64,000 nucleotides of DNA from Dreissena polymorpha (GCF_020536995.1 NC_068358.1:46925085-46989084); one strand, 5' to 3'; shown: positions 34,601 through 45,274, counted from the first letter of the stretch. Translations and numbers: made by a program. The notes: generated from the letters alone by a model not told the origin.

Positions 34601-35536
34601 TCGCCGACGGTTTCACGCCTACCGATCTCAACATCCGGTGGTATCCGACCCACGACTGTCGAGGAGACTTCGACGCGCATTGAGAAAGTCAGCGCCGTCT
34701 GGCCGTATATTTTGGCGGGAGTTCTAGGCGCCCTGGCCATCGCAGCGTTGATAATATTCATGGTATATTTACGCCACAAGAAGTAAGTTAAAATAAAGTT
34801 TTATGTTCGTACATTATACCATTGTTTTCATATATAAGTCAATCAAGATTATTTTATTAAATAATTCAATGCTCAGGCCAGATATATGTACGCTGTTTGT
34901 CAAAATAAGCAGACGGAGATGAAACACATGTATGTGATTTATTGTCCCCTACCGGTTTCACTCCGTCAGTCCGTTAGTCTGTCAGTCCGTTAGTCTGTCA
35001 CACTTTTCTGGATCCTGCGATAACATTAAAAGTTCTTAATATTTTTTCATGAAACTTGAAACATGGATAGATGGCAGTATGGACATTATGCACGTCATTT
35101 TATTTTCTCACGTCAAAACTTCTGGTTGCTATGGCAACAATAAAAAAAATGGTGGAGCCGGTAGGGGACTTGGCAATAGTCTTGTTTAATCATGGTATAT
35201 TACAATTTCGGCACAAATAATATAATTGTATATTCAATTATTTCCTCTAATAAAGTATTCGGCTTTGGCTCGCGTGTAAGGAAGCGAATGCATGACGCTT
35301 CTTCAGGAGACCCTGGGGAAAATAGATAAATGCATACAATCCCCTATGTACTTAGTATCCAACTAATTTGTTACTCTTTGTGAACACGATTGTGCATATT
35401 GGCATGTTCTAGAGAACTCCGAAATCGTCAAGAGATCTATAACGTCAATCCGAAAGTGCTAAGGAATTTCGAAGAGTTCACGGAAAACGGAACCACGGGA
35501 AGGGCGGACGTTCCTATGGAAACGGAACAGTACTAG
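22617..35536 (+). CDS. MNNL-like N-terminal domain, mucin stalk, single-pass membrane protein (six exons)
   Basis: Exons 22617-22655, 30780-30934, 31423-31531, 33617-33765, 34024-34782 and 35413-35536 have GT/AG sites. Phases 0,2,0,2,2 join into 444 residues without a stop. Exon 1, MWNFLKLILVFHQ, starts a signal peptide ending near VIGAG. Residues 21-160 resemble the MNNL/C2 domain of Jagged/Delta Notch ligands: YLGLLTYYNNELITCC, KKFCNLTFEI, YNFNEWMGNVSINVSVYN, LIDSFKT and PRWYF, then VVRYMC at the place where a DSL domain would begin. Only CSDPETCGDC...KC follows, so there is no complete six-Cys DSL and no EGF repeat. About seven N-glycosylation sites lie at residues 53-149. Residues ~195-370 are Thr/Ser/Pro-rich (mucin-like). 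The membrane span is ~376-398 (WPYILAGVLGALAIAALIIF), with a 46-residue tail. I infer a surface protein related to Notch ligands; signalling is unproven. The Kozak context has A at -3. The transcription start is not identified. Confidence 0.8.
23598..23690. mobile_element. Foldback MITE family A, short fragment
   Basis: It matches one half-arm of family A (GCTTGTGCAGTACGCACAGG, CTAATCAGGGA) without the outer ends. It lies in intron 1 of the MNNL-like gene. Confidence 0.6.
23778..24007. mobile_element. TTAA-flanked MITE family B, copy 1
   Basis: A ~222-bp element between TTAA duplications. Its inverted ends are CCCATTCATGCCTAG and CTAGGCATAAATGGG. Inside is a perfect palindrome, GATGAGACGCCGCAT joined to its mirror. 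The TTAA target is the hallmark of the piggyBac superfamily. Non-coding. Confidence 0.85.
24275..24965. mobile_element. TIR element family D, copy 2, with nested SINE
   Basis: It begins AAAGGGACCTTTTCACAG and ends AACGTGAATAGGAACCTTT. The minus strand holds a tRNA-like block (GGTGGTCTAAGCG A-box region, GTGGTTCGAGACC B box; about 24610-24675), different in its A-box half from copy 1. A SINE inserted at 24369-24574 splits the left arm. Confidence 0.8.
24359..24584 (-). mobile_element. tRNA-derived SINE, full-length, with target duplication
   Basis: Body 24369-24574 is flanked by the direct repeat AAAGCTCTAG (24359-24368 and 24575-24584). On the minus strand it starts GGTCGCCGTGGTGTAATGG (A box), then has GGTTCGATCCCCGC (B box), and ends in a CTAAACTAAACTAAACT tail. 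This is the intact counterpart of the truncated copy at 9531-9717. A pentanucleotide tail rather than poly-A suggests mobilisation by a LINE with the same 3' end. Confidence 0.88.
25786..26043. mobile_element. Foldback MITE, family A, copy 2
   Basis: Inverted arms: TGGGTCGTTCTCTGTTAAAA against TTTTTACAGAGCGCGGCCCA, then GTGCGTAAAGTGTCGTCCCA in both arms. Diverged from the other copies. It lies in intron 1 of the MNNL-like gene. Confidence 0.82.
26736..26965. mobile_element. TTAA-flanked MITE family B, copy 2
   Basis: TTAA on both sides, the same CCCATTCATGCCTAG end and inner palindrome as the 23778 copy, and nearly identical throughout, so of recent origin. The open frame at 26838-27029 starts inside it and is not a gene. 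Confidence 0.87.
28197..28696. mobile_element. TIR element family D, copy 3 (reversed)
   Basis: The reverse orientation of the 21273 and 24275 copies. It starts AAAAGGGATCTATTCACG and ends CAAAATCTGTGGAAGGGCAC. The tRNA-like block is on the plus strand at about 28490-28560 (ATAGCCGAGTGGTGTAAT, GTGGTTCGAGGCC). The long frame at 28565-28969 runs out of this element and has no support. Confidence 0.75.
28697..29880. other. Unassigned part of intron 1
   Basis: No gene recognised. A short minus-strand frame at 28908-28708 (PPWCKNVPCDIEIRRHTVPF) is protein-like in composition, but has no identified homologue or convincing splice sites. It could be an exon relic. Confidence 0.3.
29885..30395. mobile_element. 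Long-arm foldback element, family C, copy 1
   Basis: Two ~230-bp arms mirror each other: TGTGACAATATGTTCCATGT against ACATGGAATATATTGTCACA, and CAGTGTTTCTCATAGCAATAG against CTATTGATATAAGGAACACTG, cut to the matching core. The loop lies near 30125-30165. A related but diverged copy is at 57985-58435. Non-coding. Confidence 0.8.
31926..32620. repeat. ~46-bp minisatellite in intron 3 of the MNNL-like gene
   Basis: About 15 diverged units of the form ATTAAGCAGTGTTGTTGCAG, then ACACTTTGTACTGTGCC. Spacing is mostly 44-48 bp, with shorter units. Units drift in sequence, so the array is old. Open frames on both strands across it are artefacts. Confidence 0.85.
33209..33402. mobile_element. TIR element family D, right-half fragment
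   Basis: It contains TTTCGCGTTGCAACGCTTTA and TTCCTCACAAATATCATAAC, and ends AACGTGAAAAGGCCCCTTT, matching the right half of the 24275 copy. The left half is missing. It lies in intron 3 of the MNNL-like gene. Confidence 0.8.
34945..35190. repeat. Dispersed repeat with GTCCCCTACCGG inverted ends
   Basis: It starts TTGTCCCCTACCGGTTTCAC and ends GGAGCCGGTAGGGGACTTGG. A reversed relative is at 57660-57845. Inner wording GTTGCTATGGCAACAATAAA is shared between them. It lies in intron 5 of the MNNL-like gene. Confidence 0.6.
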
Positions 35537-36150
35537 TTAGGAGTTGCAAATACGTGATGTAGTTTATCTTGAAACGGTGTGGATATGTGGTACAACTTTT
35601 ATATTTTGTTCTGCAAAATTGCAGTGGCTTTAGTAACTGTCCCAGTTGGGATTTTATGCAATACTACTGCTATTTTAGTGACTGTATTCTTCGCGCGTGT
35701 GGAACCATAGCTATTTTGGGTAATTAGGTATATATTATTAAGATCTTCATAAACAATTATTGTTACTATATTAACAACAACTTTTGTGAATGTGATTCGA
35801 TGGGGTACAGAACGATTTTGTGACACTGCATTTTTAATAGAAGTTGTAGCGCAGTTTTCATCCCATTGATTCGAAGTGATCCAACTAACCCATGGATATT
35901 TTTTGCTACTGACAAGGACAGTAATATGACTTGAAAACGCATGTGCTTTGAAAGTTTCGCGTTCAACGATTGACGTTGTTGATGTCAACAGAGGAAATGA
36001 TTCGCGACAAAAAAGTTATGTGTTAATCGTTTGCGTCTGAGACCCGTTTGCAGGCAATTCAAAATGCGATTGTCAATAACGATTTTAGCTCGGCGATAGA
36101 AGAACCAGTGGATGTCTCAATCGGAGAGAGAGGGTGTTCCTATGAAATGT
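35537..36150. other. Unassigned DNA after the MNNL-like gene
   Basis: This should hold the 3' UTR, but no clear AATAAA was found close to the stop. A 129-codon minus-strand frame at 35988-35599 is unrecognised and uneven in composition; I do not call it a gene. Confidence 0.35.
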
Positions 36151-36156
36151 GTTTAT

Positions 36157-36412
36157 AACGCGCTTCGGGAAAGCATGTTAAATGCCTGTGCGTAAAGTGT
36201 CGTCCCAGATAAGACTGTGCCGTCCGCACTAGCTAATAATTGAGGCCACTTTCCATTTGTTATTGTGTTCGTTTCAAGGAAGTCTCTTCTTAGAAAAAAA
36301 TCAGCTTCATACGGAAAATGGCGTCCTAGTTAGCCTGTGCGGAGCGAACAGATTAATCTTGACGACAATTCACGCGCATGCATTTAACCCTATATTCCCA
36401 GTGCGCGGCTCA
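36157..36412. mobile_element. Foldback MITE, family A, copy 3 (degenerate)
   Basis: It keeps TGTGCGTAAAGTGTCGTCCC on the left and a decayed inverse on the right ending CAGTGCGCGGCTCAT. Much more diverged than the copies at 36647 and 42489, so an older insertion. Confidence 0.7.
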
Positions 36413-36646
36413 TTTGTGTTTTGTCTTGTTGTTTATTGTGAAGTGCTACGTTCTGCAAAATATTGTTACATATATTTTAGAATATATTATAAGCTGTATT
36501 TATAATTCATGTACATACAATTTCAATACACACATACACATGAAGTAGGTACATTGTTTGTTTTTATGCAAATGTTTAATTCCCATTTTGTATGCACTTT
36601 GCAGACTGTTAAGCGCGAGTAATATAGACAATGCTTCGTGGTATAT

Positions 36647-36911
36647 ATGAGTCGCGTTTTGAGAAAACCGGTCATAATGCATGTGCGTAAAGTGTCGTCC
36701 CAGATTAGCCTGTGCAGTCCGCACAGGCTAATCAGGGACGACACTTTCCGCTTTTACTAGATTTTCGGTAAAAAGGGACTTCCTTTAAACGAAAAATACC
36801 ATTAAAGCGGAAAGTGTCGTCCCTGATTAGCCTGTGCGGACTGCACAGGCTAATCTGTGACGACACTTTACGCACATGCATTATGCCCAGTTTTCTCAGA
36901 GTGCGTCTCAT
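36647..36911. mobile_element. Foldback MITE, family A, copy 4
   Basis: Near-perfect inverted arms from ATGAGTCGCGTTTTGAGAAA to TTTTCTCAGAGTGCGTCTCA. Each arm contains its own CCTGTGCAGTCCGCACAGG-type hairpin. This is among the best preserved copies in the window. Confidence 0.9.
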
Positions 36912-39127
36912 ATGTAAACATTGCCACAGCGAACACAAACGCACGTGTCGTTTTGGAAGCGGTTTCTCCTTAGTTGAACATTGTATAAAATAAATAGACA
37001 GAAATGGAGTTCATTTTTCTGCTTTGAAATATTCGTTAAATTCTGTGTTCATTATAAGCTATGGTTAAACAATAAAAATGTAATTCCAAAACCAGTACAA
37101 CGATATGTTCTCGTACTTCTGAACATCACTTTGTATTGTTATTATGTAATTACTGCTTTTTTTTAATTGTGGCCAAGAGATTGTGGCTTCAAAACACAAG
37201 CCAAGATACATATATTTTTATGATACGGCAAAATTTAATCACTTTAGAGCAATATATATTTTTAAAATTTAAATAGTCAAGAACATAACCAAACATCATA
37301 GCATAAAACATGCCGCCATTCAAATGTCAAATCGATTGCTACATCTTTGTATGAAAGGGAGATAACAATTTTGTACAGCCATTTAACCTAACTAAGTTAT
37401 CTGTAGTTTCATCGTATCATGTATATTATGCTGAAATGTATCATTACGAAGATGTAGAAAATAAAATTTAGAATATCTTAGTTTTGTATTGTCCTATATC
37501 GGTCGAAATGTGTTTTTTCCGTTCTACAAAGACTTAGGCATTGACAAGTTAGCTTATGCTATGGTCCATTTAGTTCATCGATCTTTTTTCAAAGCACATA
37601 TTTGAGACTATACAGTTTAACACTCCAGCTTACCGTGTATATGTAAACTATACAATGCAAAGCTCTATGCTCATAGTTTGTATATAGTTTTACTATCCTA
37701 GCTCACAGAATACACAATATTTCAAAGCTTTTAGCTCAAAACTCAGAAATCACATTACTCAACACAAACACTGTGCTCGCACTTCTGACCAAATCAAGAG
37801 TTCGTTTGACTAAGCTACCACCACCCCCACCCTCTTGGGAAATGAGGCGACCATGGACCATGGTTACGGCATCTAGATATATCGGCTAGCTGTGTTATAA
37901 GCTATGCCTTCTTTGACAAATAAAAAGCTCCCGACCACACTGTGCAAGGGGATTAAAGGTGGGCATTCTCATCCTCAATACTGGTTTAAGAATTACATTA
38001 TGCGCACGAAAACCTGACCAGAGAGATGAAATGCCCATTACTGAACGTAGCCAGAGACGTGGCAAATACCAATAACTGCCAAGAGACCAGCATCACACTC
38101 AAAGAACGACGCGATACTTGAATATCAAGCTGAAAACTACAAGAAAGATTTGGAGTGAAAAGCTATCAAAACTGTACATGGAGAGAGAAACCACCATGCT
38201 GTAGAGACTAAACAAACACGTAAATGACTGGAGCAACAGAGATCATAAAATTATCCAGTTATAAGAAGGTAGAATATTGACAGGAAGGGCGGCCATACAT
38301 ATTTGGGCAAACAAAAAGGAAAGCATCATCTCATTGTCAAGGACACTAGCAAAACAAAAACAGAAAGATGAAATGATCGGAAAAGACAACAACGCGCATG
38401 AAGCTAAAGGGATCGCACTAGTTAAAATGGAGAAAAAAAGAAGAAGAATAAGACCTGTCAACATCACCAACGCAATTATCCAACACCTTAGTCATACACC
38501 CCTCATGAAACTGTTGGACATCGAAAGCTGGTCGCTCAATTACTATTAATAGCTCACTTTCTAGTTCAGACATCTTAGTTCATAGTTCAGATATCACCTA
38601 ATTCATTTTTAGTAATTAGTTTACTGCGCAAATATCGCCCCGTACAGTTCTACAAAGTTTATAACTCGTAGCTCAATGACCGTAATAACACACTAGACAA
38701 TGAAGATTTCTAAGCTCAGAATGCATAGCTCAAATAACACGCGACGTAGTTCGTTGATTTTAATTAAAATTTCAGGTCCCATGTTATATACGTCTATACT
38801 ACATAGATACCTACATCATATTATGCACTTAACTGTTAAGCCTGTTAGTTCGTTAGGAAGTTAGCACACTCAGTTCCCAACTTAAATAGAATGTCATACT
38901 GTTCAGTAACAGATACCATATCACATTGTAGCCCAGTGTACAATTCTATAGTGCCCAGTGTACGATTCTATAGTATTCCATTCACAGTGTATTGCTCTTA
39001 GTTTACAGGTGAACTCTCTTCACAATTCATATATCGCTCAGAATAGGTCAGTGCTAAATGTTCACATCATCGATATCACACTATACAACACAGAGCCCAT
39101 AATGCCCAGCCCCGATAACACACTTAT
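36912..39127. other. Unassigned DNA, partly degenerate short-word repeat
   Basis: From about 37560 the words TAGCTCA, TAGTTCA, CACAGTGTA and TTTACAG recur at irregular spacing of roughly 20-60 bp, suggesting an ancient decayed tandem array. The pattern resumes at 40100-40240 beyond an inserted element. A 90-codon open frame at 38277-38549 is not recognised. Confidence 0.35.
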
Positions 39128-39340
39128 ATGGCGTGCCATTTGGGTCGAAAGTCATCAAGACCTACTAGGTAAAAAGAGAAATGCACTGCGACGTACAATA
39201 TGTACGTCGAAGTACATTGTTTTGTACTTCGACGTACAAAATCGTACTACGACGTACAGTTTTTTACCGACCCTTGAGTGTTAGCCAATCAGAAGACACC
39301 TTACATCTGTTGCTTTTAGAAACATTTGACAATGAACATA

Positions 39341-39405
<65 letters not shown>

Positions 39406-40089
39406 CTATACCAAATTATGCGACTATCGACCACTAACTCATAGATATTGTGCGTATTTAATGAACATTGTTATTATTGTTATTTATACAAAATTATGCG
39501 ACTATAGACCGCTAACTCATAGATATTATGCGTATTTATTGACCTATCGCGGCGGTATTAACCTAAGACTTATGCAAATAATGGTTATCACACAATACGA
39601 CCAAACCAGAGAGGTTATTATACATTTTAATCCTGTAATCGTTTGGTAACTGTTTGGTTACCGTTGGGAATTTCCTACACAGTAATGCGCTGGACCATGA
39701 TAATCCGCCCCGCATGGTCAATAAATACTCACAATATGCTTGATAATTTTAATTTTAAAAAAGGTTACATTGCATCTTCTTTAAATTCGTATATTATCTA
39801 TTTCAATGCATTAAATACTTGAAACTTCTTTTTTCAATTTTGATATTTTCTTTCATTTTGTCCTCAATTAAAAAAGAGATTTTAAACATTTATTCTGAAC
39901 AGCGGCTTAAGAGACGATTGTTTTGATTGGCTGTTCAGAAAATGTGTACGTCGAAGAACAAACATGTATATTTTTCATTTGTACTCTGAAGTACAATTTT
40001 TGTACTTCGACGTACATATTGTACGTCGAAGTACATTTCTCTTTTTACCTAGTAGGGCGTGTTGACTTTTGACACAAATGGTACGCCAT
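39128..40089. mobile_element. ~960-bp TIR element with GTACTTCGACGTAC palindrome clusters
   Basis: Ends match inverted over ~55 bp: ATGGCGTGCCATTTGGGTCG and CCTACTAGGTAAAAAGAGAA on the left; the mirror ends at 40089. Just inside each end, repeated near-palindromes TTGTACTTCGACGTACA form subterminal clusters. The middle holds a TTA microsatellite (39339-39404) and a ~65-bp duplicated stretch (CAAATTATGCGACTATCGAC and its repeat). There is no transposase frame, so it is non-autonomous. Confidence 0.8.
39339..39404. repeat. TTA trinucleotide microsatellite
   Basis: About 22 uninterrupted TTA units inside the TIR element. Poly-Tyr and poly-Ile frames across it are artefacts. Confidence 0.96.
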
Positions 40090-40099
40090 TCACTTAAAC

Positions 40100-42050
40100 C
40101 GTCTATTTCTAGAAGGTCAAGACTATACAATTCACAGCCCTTAGTTCACAGCTGAGATATCATCACAATGTACGTTCAGTGCACGTAGTGTAAACATCAG
40201 GGTCTACACATCACAGTTGAGAATGCGTCACCATCATAGAAGATTTCATGACATCACCTGTTTTTCGTACAAAACGTTTATTATACTTCGACTTAGTTTT
40301 ATCTACTTAATACGAGTTCACTTCACATGGTCTTAACGTGATAATTATGATCGCCATTAACGTATGACCAGAGACAGTAATTACCTGTTGAATTGTAATA
40401 AATATTTGATGTATTCGGATTTGCATATCGTCATAAAGAAGATGTAGCCAATGGTGTCTTCGCATTGTACTTTATGGATATATGTTTTATACGAATTTAT
40501 AAAGAAGCTTGTCTTTAACGTATGATTGTAGATTAAAATAGTGAGAGCATACATGTTTGCATCCAACCACGGTTCGAATGACAGACTGTATTGCTAAATG
40601 TTGACAACCAAAGTGGTCTGAAAATTGGTAAAGACAGTAAATCTAAAGCGCTTTTTTACTCCTTTGTTTCTGCTTTTCAAATGCGCTTTTTTGGGGAAAT
40701 ACGTGGTCGACTTTTACGTTATCATCGAAGGGTTCCTTGGTCATTTGAATATAGTTGTTCTGAGAAAGGGCAAATAACAAATAAAAAAATGAACATCAAA
40801 GAATCGTATGATCTGTATCAGAATATATAGGTTAACAGGATCCTTATTTATATCAATGAGACTTTATATACATGTATTTTGATACATTTGTAATTTAAAG
40901 ATAACAACCGTTTAATATGTTTTATTTCAAACTGTCTTCCACATGTTTAATTTTATTATTTGCCTTTTTATTACCATACAATGTCAAAACATATATCTAT
41001 GCAAACAATCGTTATAATCCAAACTAGAAATGTCTTGAAAAAAAAGAAATTTGGCGTTAAACTGAACACTGATGTCATTTTGTCCTATTATACAACATCC
41101 GAGCAAACATGATTTTCTAAGTGCCCTCTCGGACGTCTGATTTCACTCCCGGTTTTAATTACTACTGTTACAATGGATTATTAGGATATCATAACGCATA
41201 ATATATTTGAGATTATCTCAATCATTATTAATATTCTGCACCGTAGCTTATACCACCATACCACCCCATATATTCAGCAGTGAAGATATCCTAAATCTAC
41301 TACTGAAATTTCCGTCAATGTTATTGATCAGGTTATTGTAATACAATAATAATAAATAAATAAATAAATAAACATGTAAAGTAAATTCTAGCTGGAATAA
41401 ATGAAAATTATATTGTATCAGACACGCGATCTAGATCTAGTTATGCTTTAATTGCAAAACAACATTGTATACTCATTAATCGTAATGACAATTCGTGCAA
41501 GGTGCATTTATAAACATGGATACATTCCGATGAATTGCAACACTTCCGTCAATACATTTTACTAAAGGAAATGTTTGAAACATTACAGATTTAATAACAT
41601 CTGCTGCAGAAGTGTACTTTAATAAATCGCATAAATAGACCACAATTTAAATATAATTTGACATAGACGAGTCGCTAATTAAATATGTTTGAATATAGGC
41701 GTCCGTGTGATATGTTGAGAAGGAAACTCTTTGTGGAGATTTATTTACTCGCCAGTTAGAATTAATTAGCAGGTCAAATGTCAGTTACAACATGAAAAAA
41801 AAGCGTTTTAAACAGACAACAAGACCGTATGCTACGCGAATACCGTAACCACCTTTCCAACCCGTGAATTGCAGCATTTACATAACGATGATCGGATGTC
41901 CTTTTTTGGCCAAAATAAAATACTTATTTATTTATTTGAATGAATATACCATTTTTATCGTAACATTTTTTGCACTTCACCATTACATTGTTCTTAATAT
42001 GTTAAGTTTAAGCAGTCGATAACATGTTTTCATCTGATTTGACTTCTTAG
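40100..42050. other. Unassigned AT-rich DNA
   Basis: No supported gene. It includes an AATA run near 41346-41373. Open frames 40381-40566 and 40591-40830 are short and unrecognised. Confidence 0.35.
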
Positions 42051-42278
42051 TTAACCCATTAAGTCTAGCGTCTAGAAAAAAGGCCTTGGCAAACAGCGTA
42101 GACCCAAATGAGACGCCGCATGATGCGGCGTCTCATCAGGGTCTGCGCTGTTTGCTTAAGGAATTTCTGTAAGAAATATTCTAAATATAGAAATAAATAA
42201 AATAGACATCCCTAATTTTGGAAATAAATTGATCCAATTTTGAAGGATGAGAGAGTCCACTAGGCATAAATGGGTTAT
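42051..42278. mobile_element. TTAA-flanked MITE family B, copy 3
   Basis: Left TTAA and a decayed right TTAT. It has the same inner palindrome GACGCCGCATGATGCGGCGTC and the same tail (GAGTCCACTAGGCATAAATG). More diverged than the 23778 and 26736 copies. Confidence 0.85.
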
Positions 42279-42488
42279 ACAAGAATGGCAATTTCATTTA
42301 CCAGAAGTTAGTGTTATGCAGCCAACAGCTTGCATTCCTTAAAATAAGAAGATTTGAGTTATTCTTATATCAGTCAAAGTACCCACTGCATCGCGAGAAA
42401 TCTGCTTCAAATCGCATCTTAGCCAGATACACAAACAATCACATCATGTAATTGTAGTAAGTAAACGAAACAATAATAAATACAATGA

Positions 42489-42756
42489 TATGTGTCTTGT
42501 TCTGTGAAAGCTGGTCATAATGCATGTGCGTAAAGTGTCGTCCCAGATTAGCCTGTGCAGTCCGCACAGGCTAATCAGGGACGACACTTTCCGCCTAAAC
42601 TTGATTTTCGGTAAGGAGAGACTTCCTTGAAACTAAAAATACCATTAAAGCGGAAAGTGTCGTCCCTGATTAGCCTGTGCGGACTGCACAGGATAATCTG
42701 GGACGACACTTTACGCACACGAATTAAGCCCAGTTTTCTCAGAACAAGACACATAT
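42489..42756. mobile_element. Foldback MITE, family A, copy 5
   Basis: Inverted ends ATGTGTCTTGTTCTGTGAAA and TCTCAGAACAAGACACAT, with the family A arms between. Well preserved. Confidence 0.9.
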
Positions 42757-43088
42757 CGTTTATATACGCATAAGCTTGATGTCAGTTATACTCTATTCTG
42801 AGATTACCCCGTTTATTTAAACATATTAAAGAAGTTCAAATAACTGTTGTTTGATATGTTTATGCTAAGTTTTTTGTGATTGTTCTCTACAAAATTTATA
42901 ATTCAATTTAAAAATAGGAGTGCAGTTTGCAATTCATTTTTTAGATGTTTATTTCATTGATACAGGTTTTAATGCTGTGCCTGTTGTTTAAATGCACGTT
43001 GTTTCAGTTTTTATTTTAGACCTTACTTATTGCATTGAATGCAATAGTTCAAATCCAGTGATACTAGTTGATACGTTTGATTGATTAA

Positions 43089-43318
43089 TTAACCCATTTA
43101 TGCCTAGTGGACTTTCCCATCCTTCTAAATTGGATCAAGTTATTTCCAAAATTAGGGATGTCTAGTATATTTATTTATATTTGTAGAATATTTATTACAG
43201 AAATTCCTTTAAGCAAACAGCGCAGATCAGATGAGACGCCGCATTATGCGGCGTCTCATCTGGGTCTACGCTGTTAGCAATGTCCTTTTTTTCAGGACGC
43301 TAGGCATAGATGGGTTAA
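43089..43318. mobile_element. TTAA-flanked MITE family B, copy 4 (reversed)
   Basis: TTAA on both sides. Orientation is opposite to the other three copies: CCCATTTATGCCTAGTGGAC on the left and AGGACGCTAGGCATAGATGG on the right. The inner palindrome GAGACGCCGCATTATGCGGC is intact. Confidence 0.87.
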
Positions 43319-44655
43319 TTATTCATCGGTGAGATAACATTATATAATTTAACATCGACAAATTTATTTGAAAATTGTGTCTTGAATCACTTCTATGTGT
43401 TTTACTCTACAGATCGAGAAAGTTTTTAAAAATGAATGTTACATTACGTAATAATTCATTCGCTAAACAAAACTTTCCCGTACACAAGTACACGCATTCA
43501 GGCTGATTTAATTAATAAATAACATAATCGGTGGTTCTTTATTTACTTTCAGCATAATTGCTTTAAATCGAATGATATCGTTTTTGCAAAATACCAGTAT
43601 CACATCGTGTTTATTACCCCGTTTGTTTTTTGTGATAGTTACATGTAAATAGATCTGCACACAGAATTGTAATTCTATAATGTATTTCCCAGTAATGAGG
43701 TTGACATCCAAGTTCAACATTTAGTTTATTGGACTGGAATGTTAAATTAATTAATTGACGCTGTATTATAGAATTACAATTGTATTATAGAAATACAATT
43801 CTATGTATATGCATTTGTAACGGTTATTAAGAGATTTTTTATAAAGGCATACGTAAATTCTACTTCGATTTTTGTTGTTAATCTTTTTTAAATAAAAGTG
43901 TTTATGTTTGTTTCTATACAAATATCTTATCTTTATATATTCTTTTAAAAGGTGTGACCTGGTACACTGTATTCGAAATCGTTTTCCTTGAGATTTAAAA
44001 TATGAAGTATGAAATAATAGTTTGTAATGTCATGACTCGAATGTACATAAAGCATGTTAACTATTTTCCATATCGTGTTATCCAAATCGTTAGATAAGAT
44101 ACAGTCTAAATACAGAGATTTCAACAGATTCAAACAACTTAGAGTAAGATTACCACGTCGTTTAAATGTTATAAGGCAAAATGAAATTTTCTATGTTCAA
44201 GGTTCAACATTCTGAAGAAAAGAGTTATTTTGTTTCTTTTATTTGTTAAAAAGTCCACAAATGTTTTTGTAATCGATTGCGTGAAATACAATTAAAAATA
44301 CACAACAACACAGAAACTTAGTAACTTAATAATATTAAATATATTTTGGATTTAGCTTCTTGGTAACATTTGCATCAAAATTATGCAAGGCAGTATTTTG
44401 TTCCGGTCAAAATGAGACATTTTTAAAACGCTTGCATCAAACAGCAAGAAGTTTTTTCAATTAAAATCTTTGTTTCTATTTTTGTAATTGTGAAATAATT
44501 GCTAGATGCGATGTGCTTAACAATACATAAGAGATGTGAATGTTAAAACGTCCTACACTCCTTGAATAAAAGTATACATTCTTTTCATAGACAACGTATG
44601 TCTTTTTTCCAGCTTATGTGACAGTAAATCATAAACGCATGGTTGGTTGTAAATC
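43319..44655. other. Unassigned AT-rich DNA downstream of Meis
   Basis: No gene recognised. A short local inverted duplication around AGAATTACAATTGTATTATAG lies near 43770. Small open frames show no family features. Confidence 0.3.
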
Positions 44656-44659
44656 GTTT

Positions 44660-44665
44660 TTTATT
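44660..44665 (-). terminator. Candidate poly(A) signal of the Meis gene
   Basis: A minus-strand AATAAA about 610 nt beyond the Meis stop codon. It is the first good hexamer I noticed downstream. Tentative, given the AT-rich background. Confidence 0.35.
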
Positions 44666-45274
44666 GCAACATGTATTGGACACAAAGAGTATGTACAAAA
44701 TATGAAATACGACAGTTGCACCGTTCCTTGTGCAACAATCATTTAAAAACAAAAATTAAATACACATTTAAGCACTTACTATTGCTCTGCATTCACAACG
44801 AAACACACTCACGAGGACAATTTATGGCTATATTAACACTGCCAGGTTTAATTAATTTATACATCTTTGAAAGTTACAAATTTAGCGAGCTAAATTATTT
44901 TTCGACTTAAACAAGCGTTCATTGTTTGGAATGTTTGCCATAAATCATCCCCGCAACAGAGTCAAATGAATAACAGACTACTAATATCAACGTTAATTAA
45001 ATTAAATCACCGTGCAAGAAAAGCCACAAGTTTAGCGGAAAACGTTGCATTTTTCTCCTCACAATATCTTGACACTTGGTAGCTAATGTATAGTATGACA
45101 CTTTTCAAACTGTAACAATCATATTTTTTTCACACACAAAACAAATCAAACAGTCGAAAACTGCAATTATGCTCTTTAAATGTTCAGTTACGCACGAAAC
45201 ACCTTCCGTTTCAATTACACTATGACAGCATTCGCACCTGATCCATAGCTTCACATGTTTTTGCTAGTGAGACA

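Noticed and set aside
34267-34779. 170-codon minus-strand ORF opposite the mucin-like exon
   Set aside because: It is the antisense shadow of the Thr/Ser-rich stalk; the plus strand has matching splice phases, a membrane span and a tail exon.
35599-35988. 129-codon minus-strand ORF downstream of the MNNL-like gene
   Set aside because: No recognisable domain, no splice or promoter context, and composition like translated AT-rich DNA. Left unassigned.
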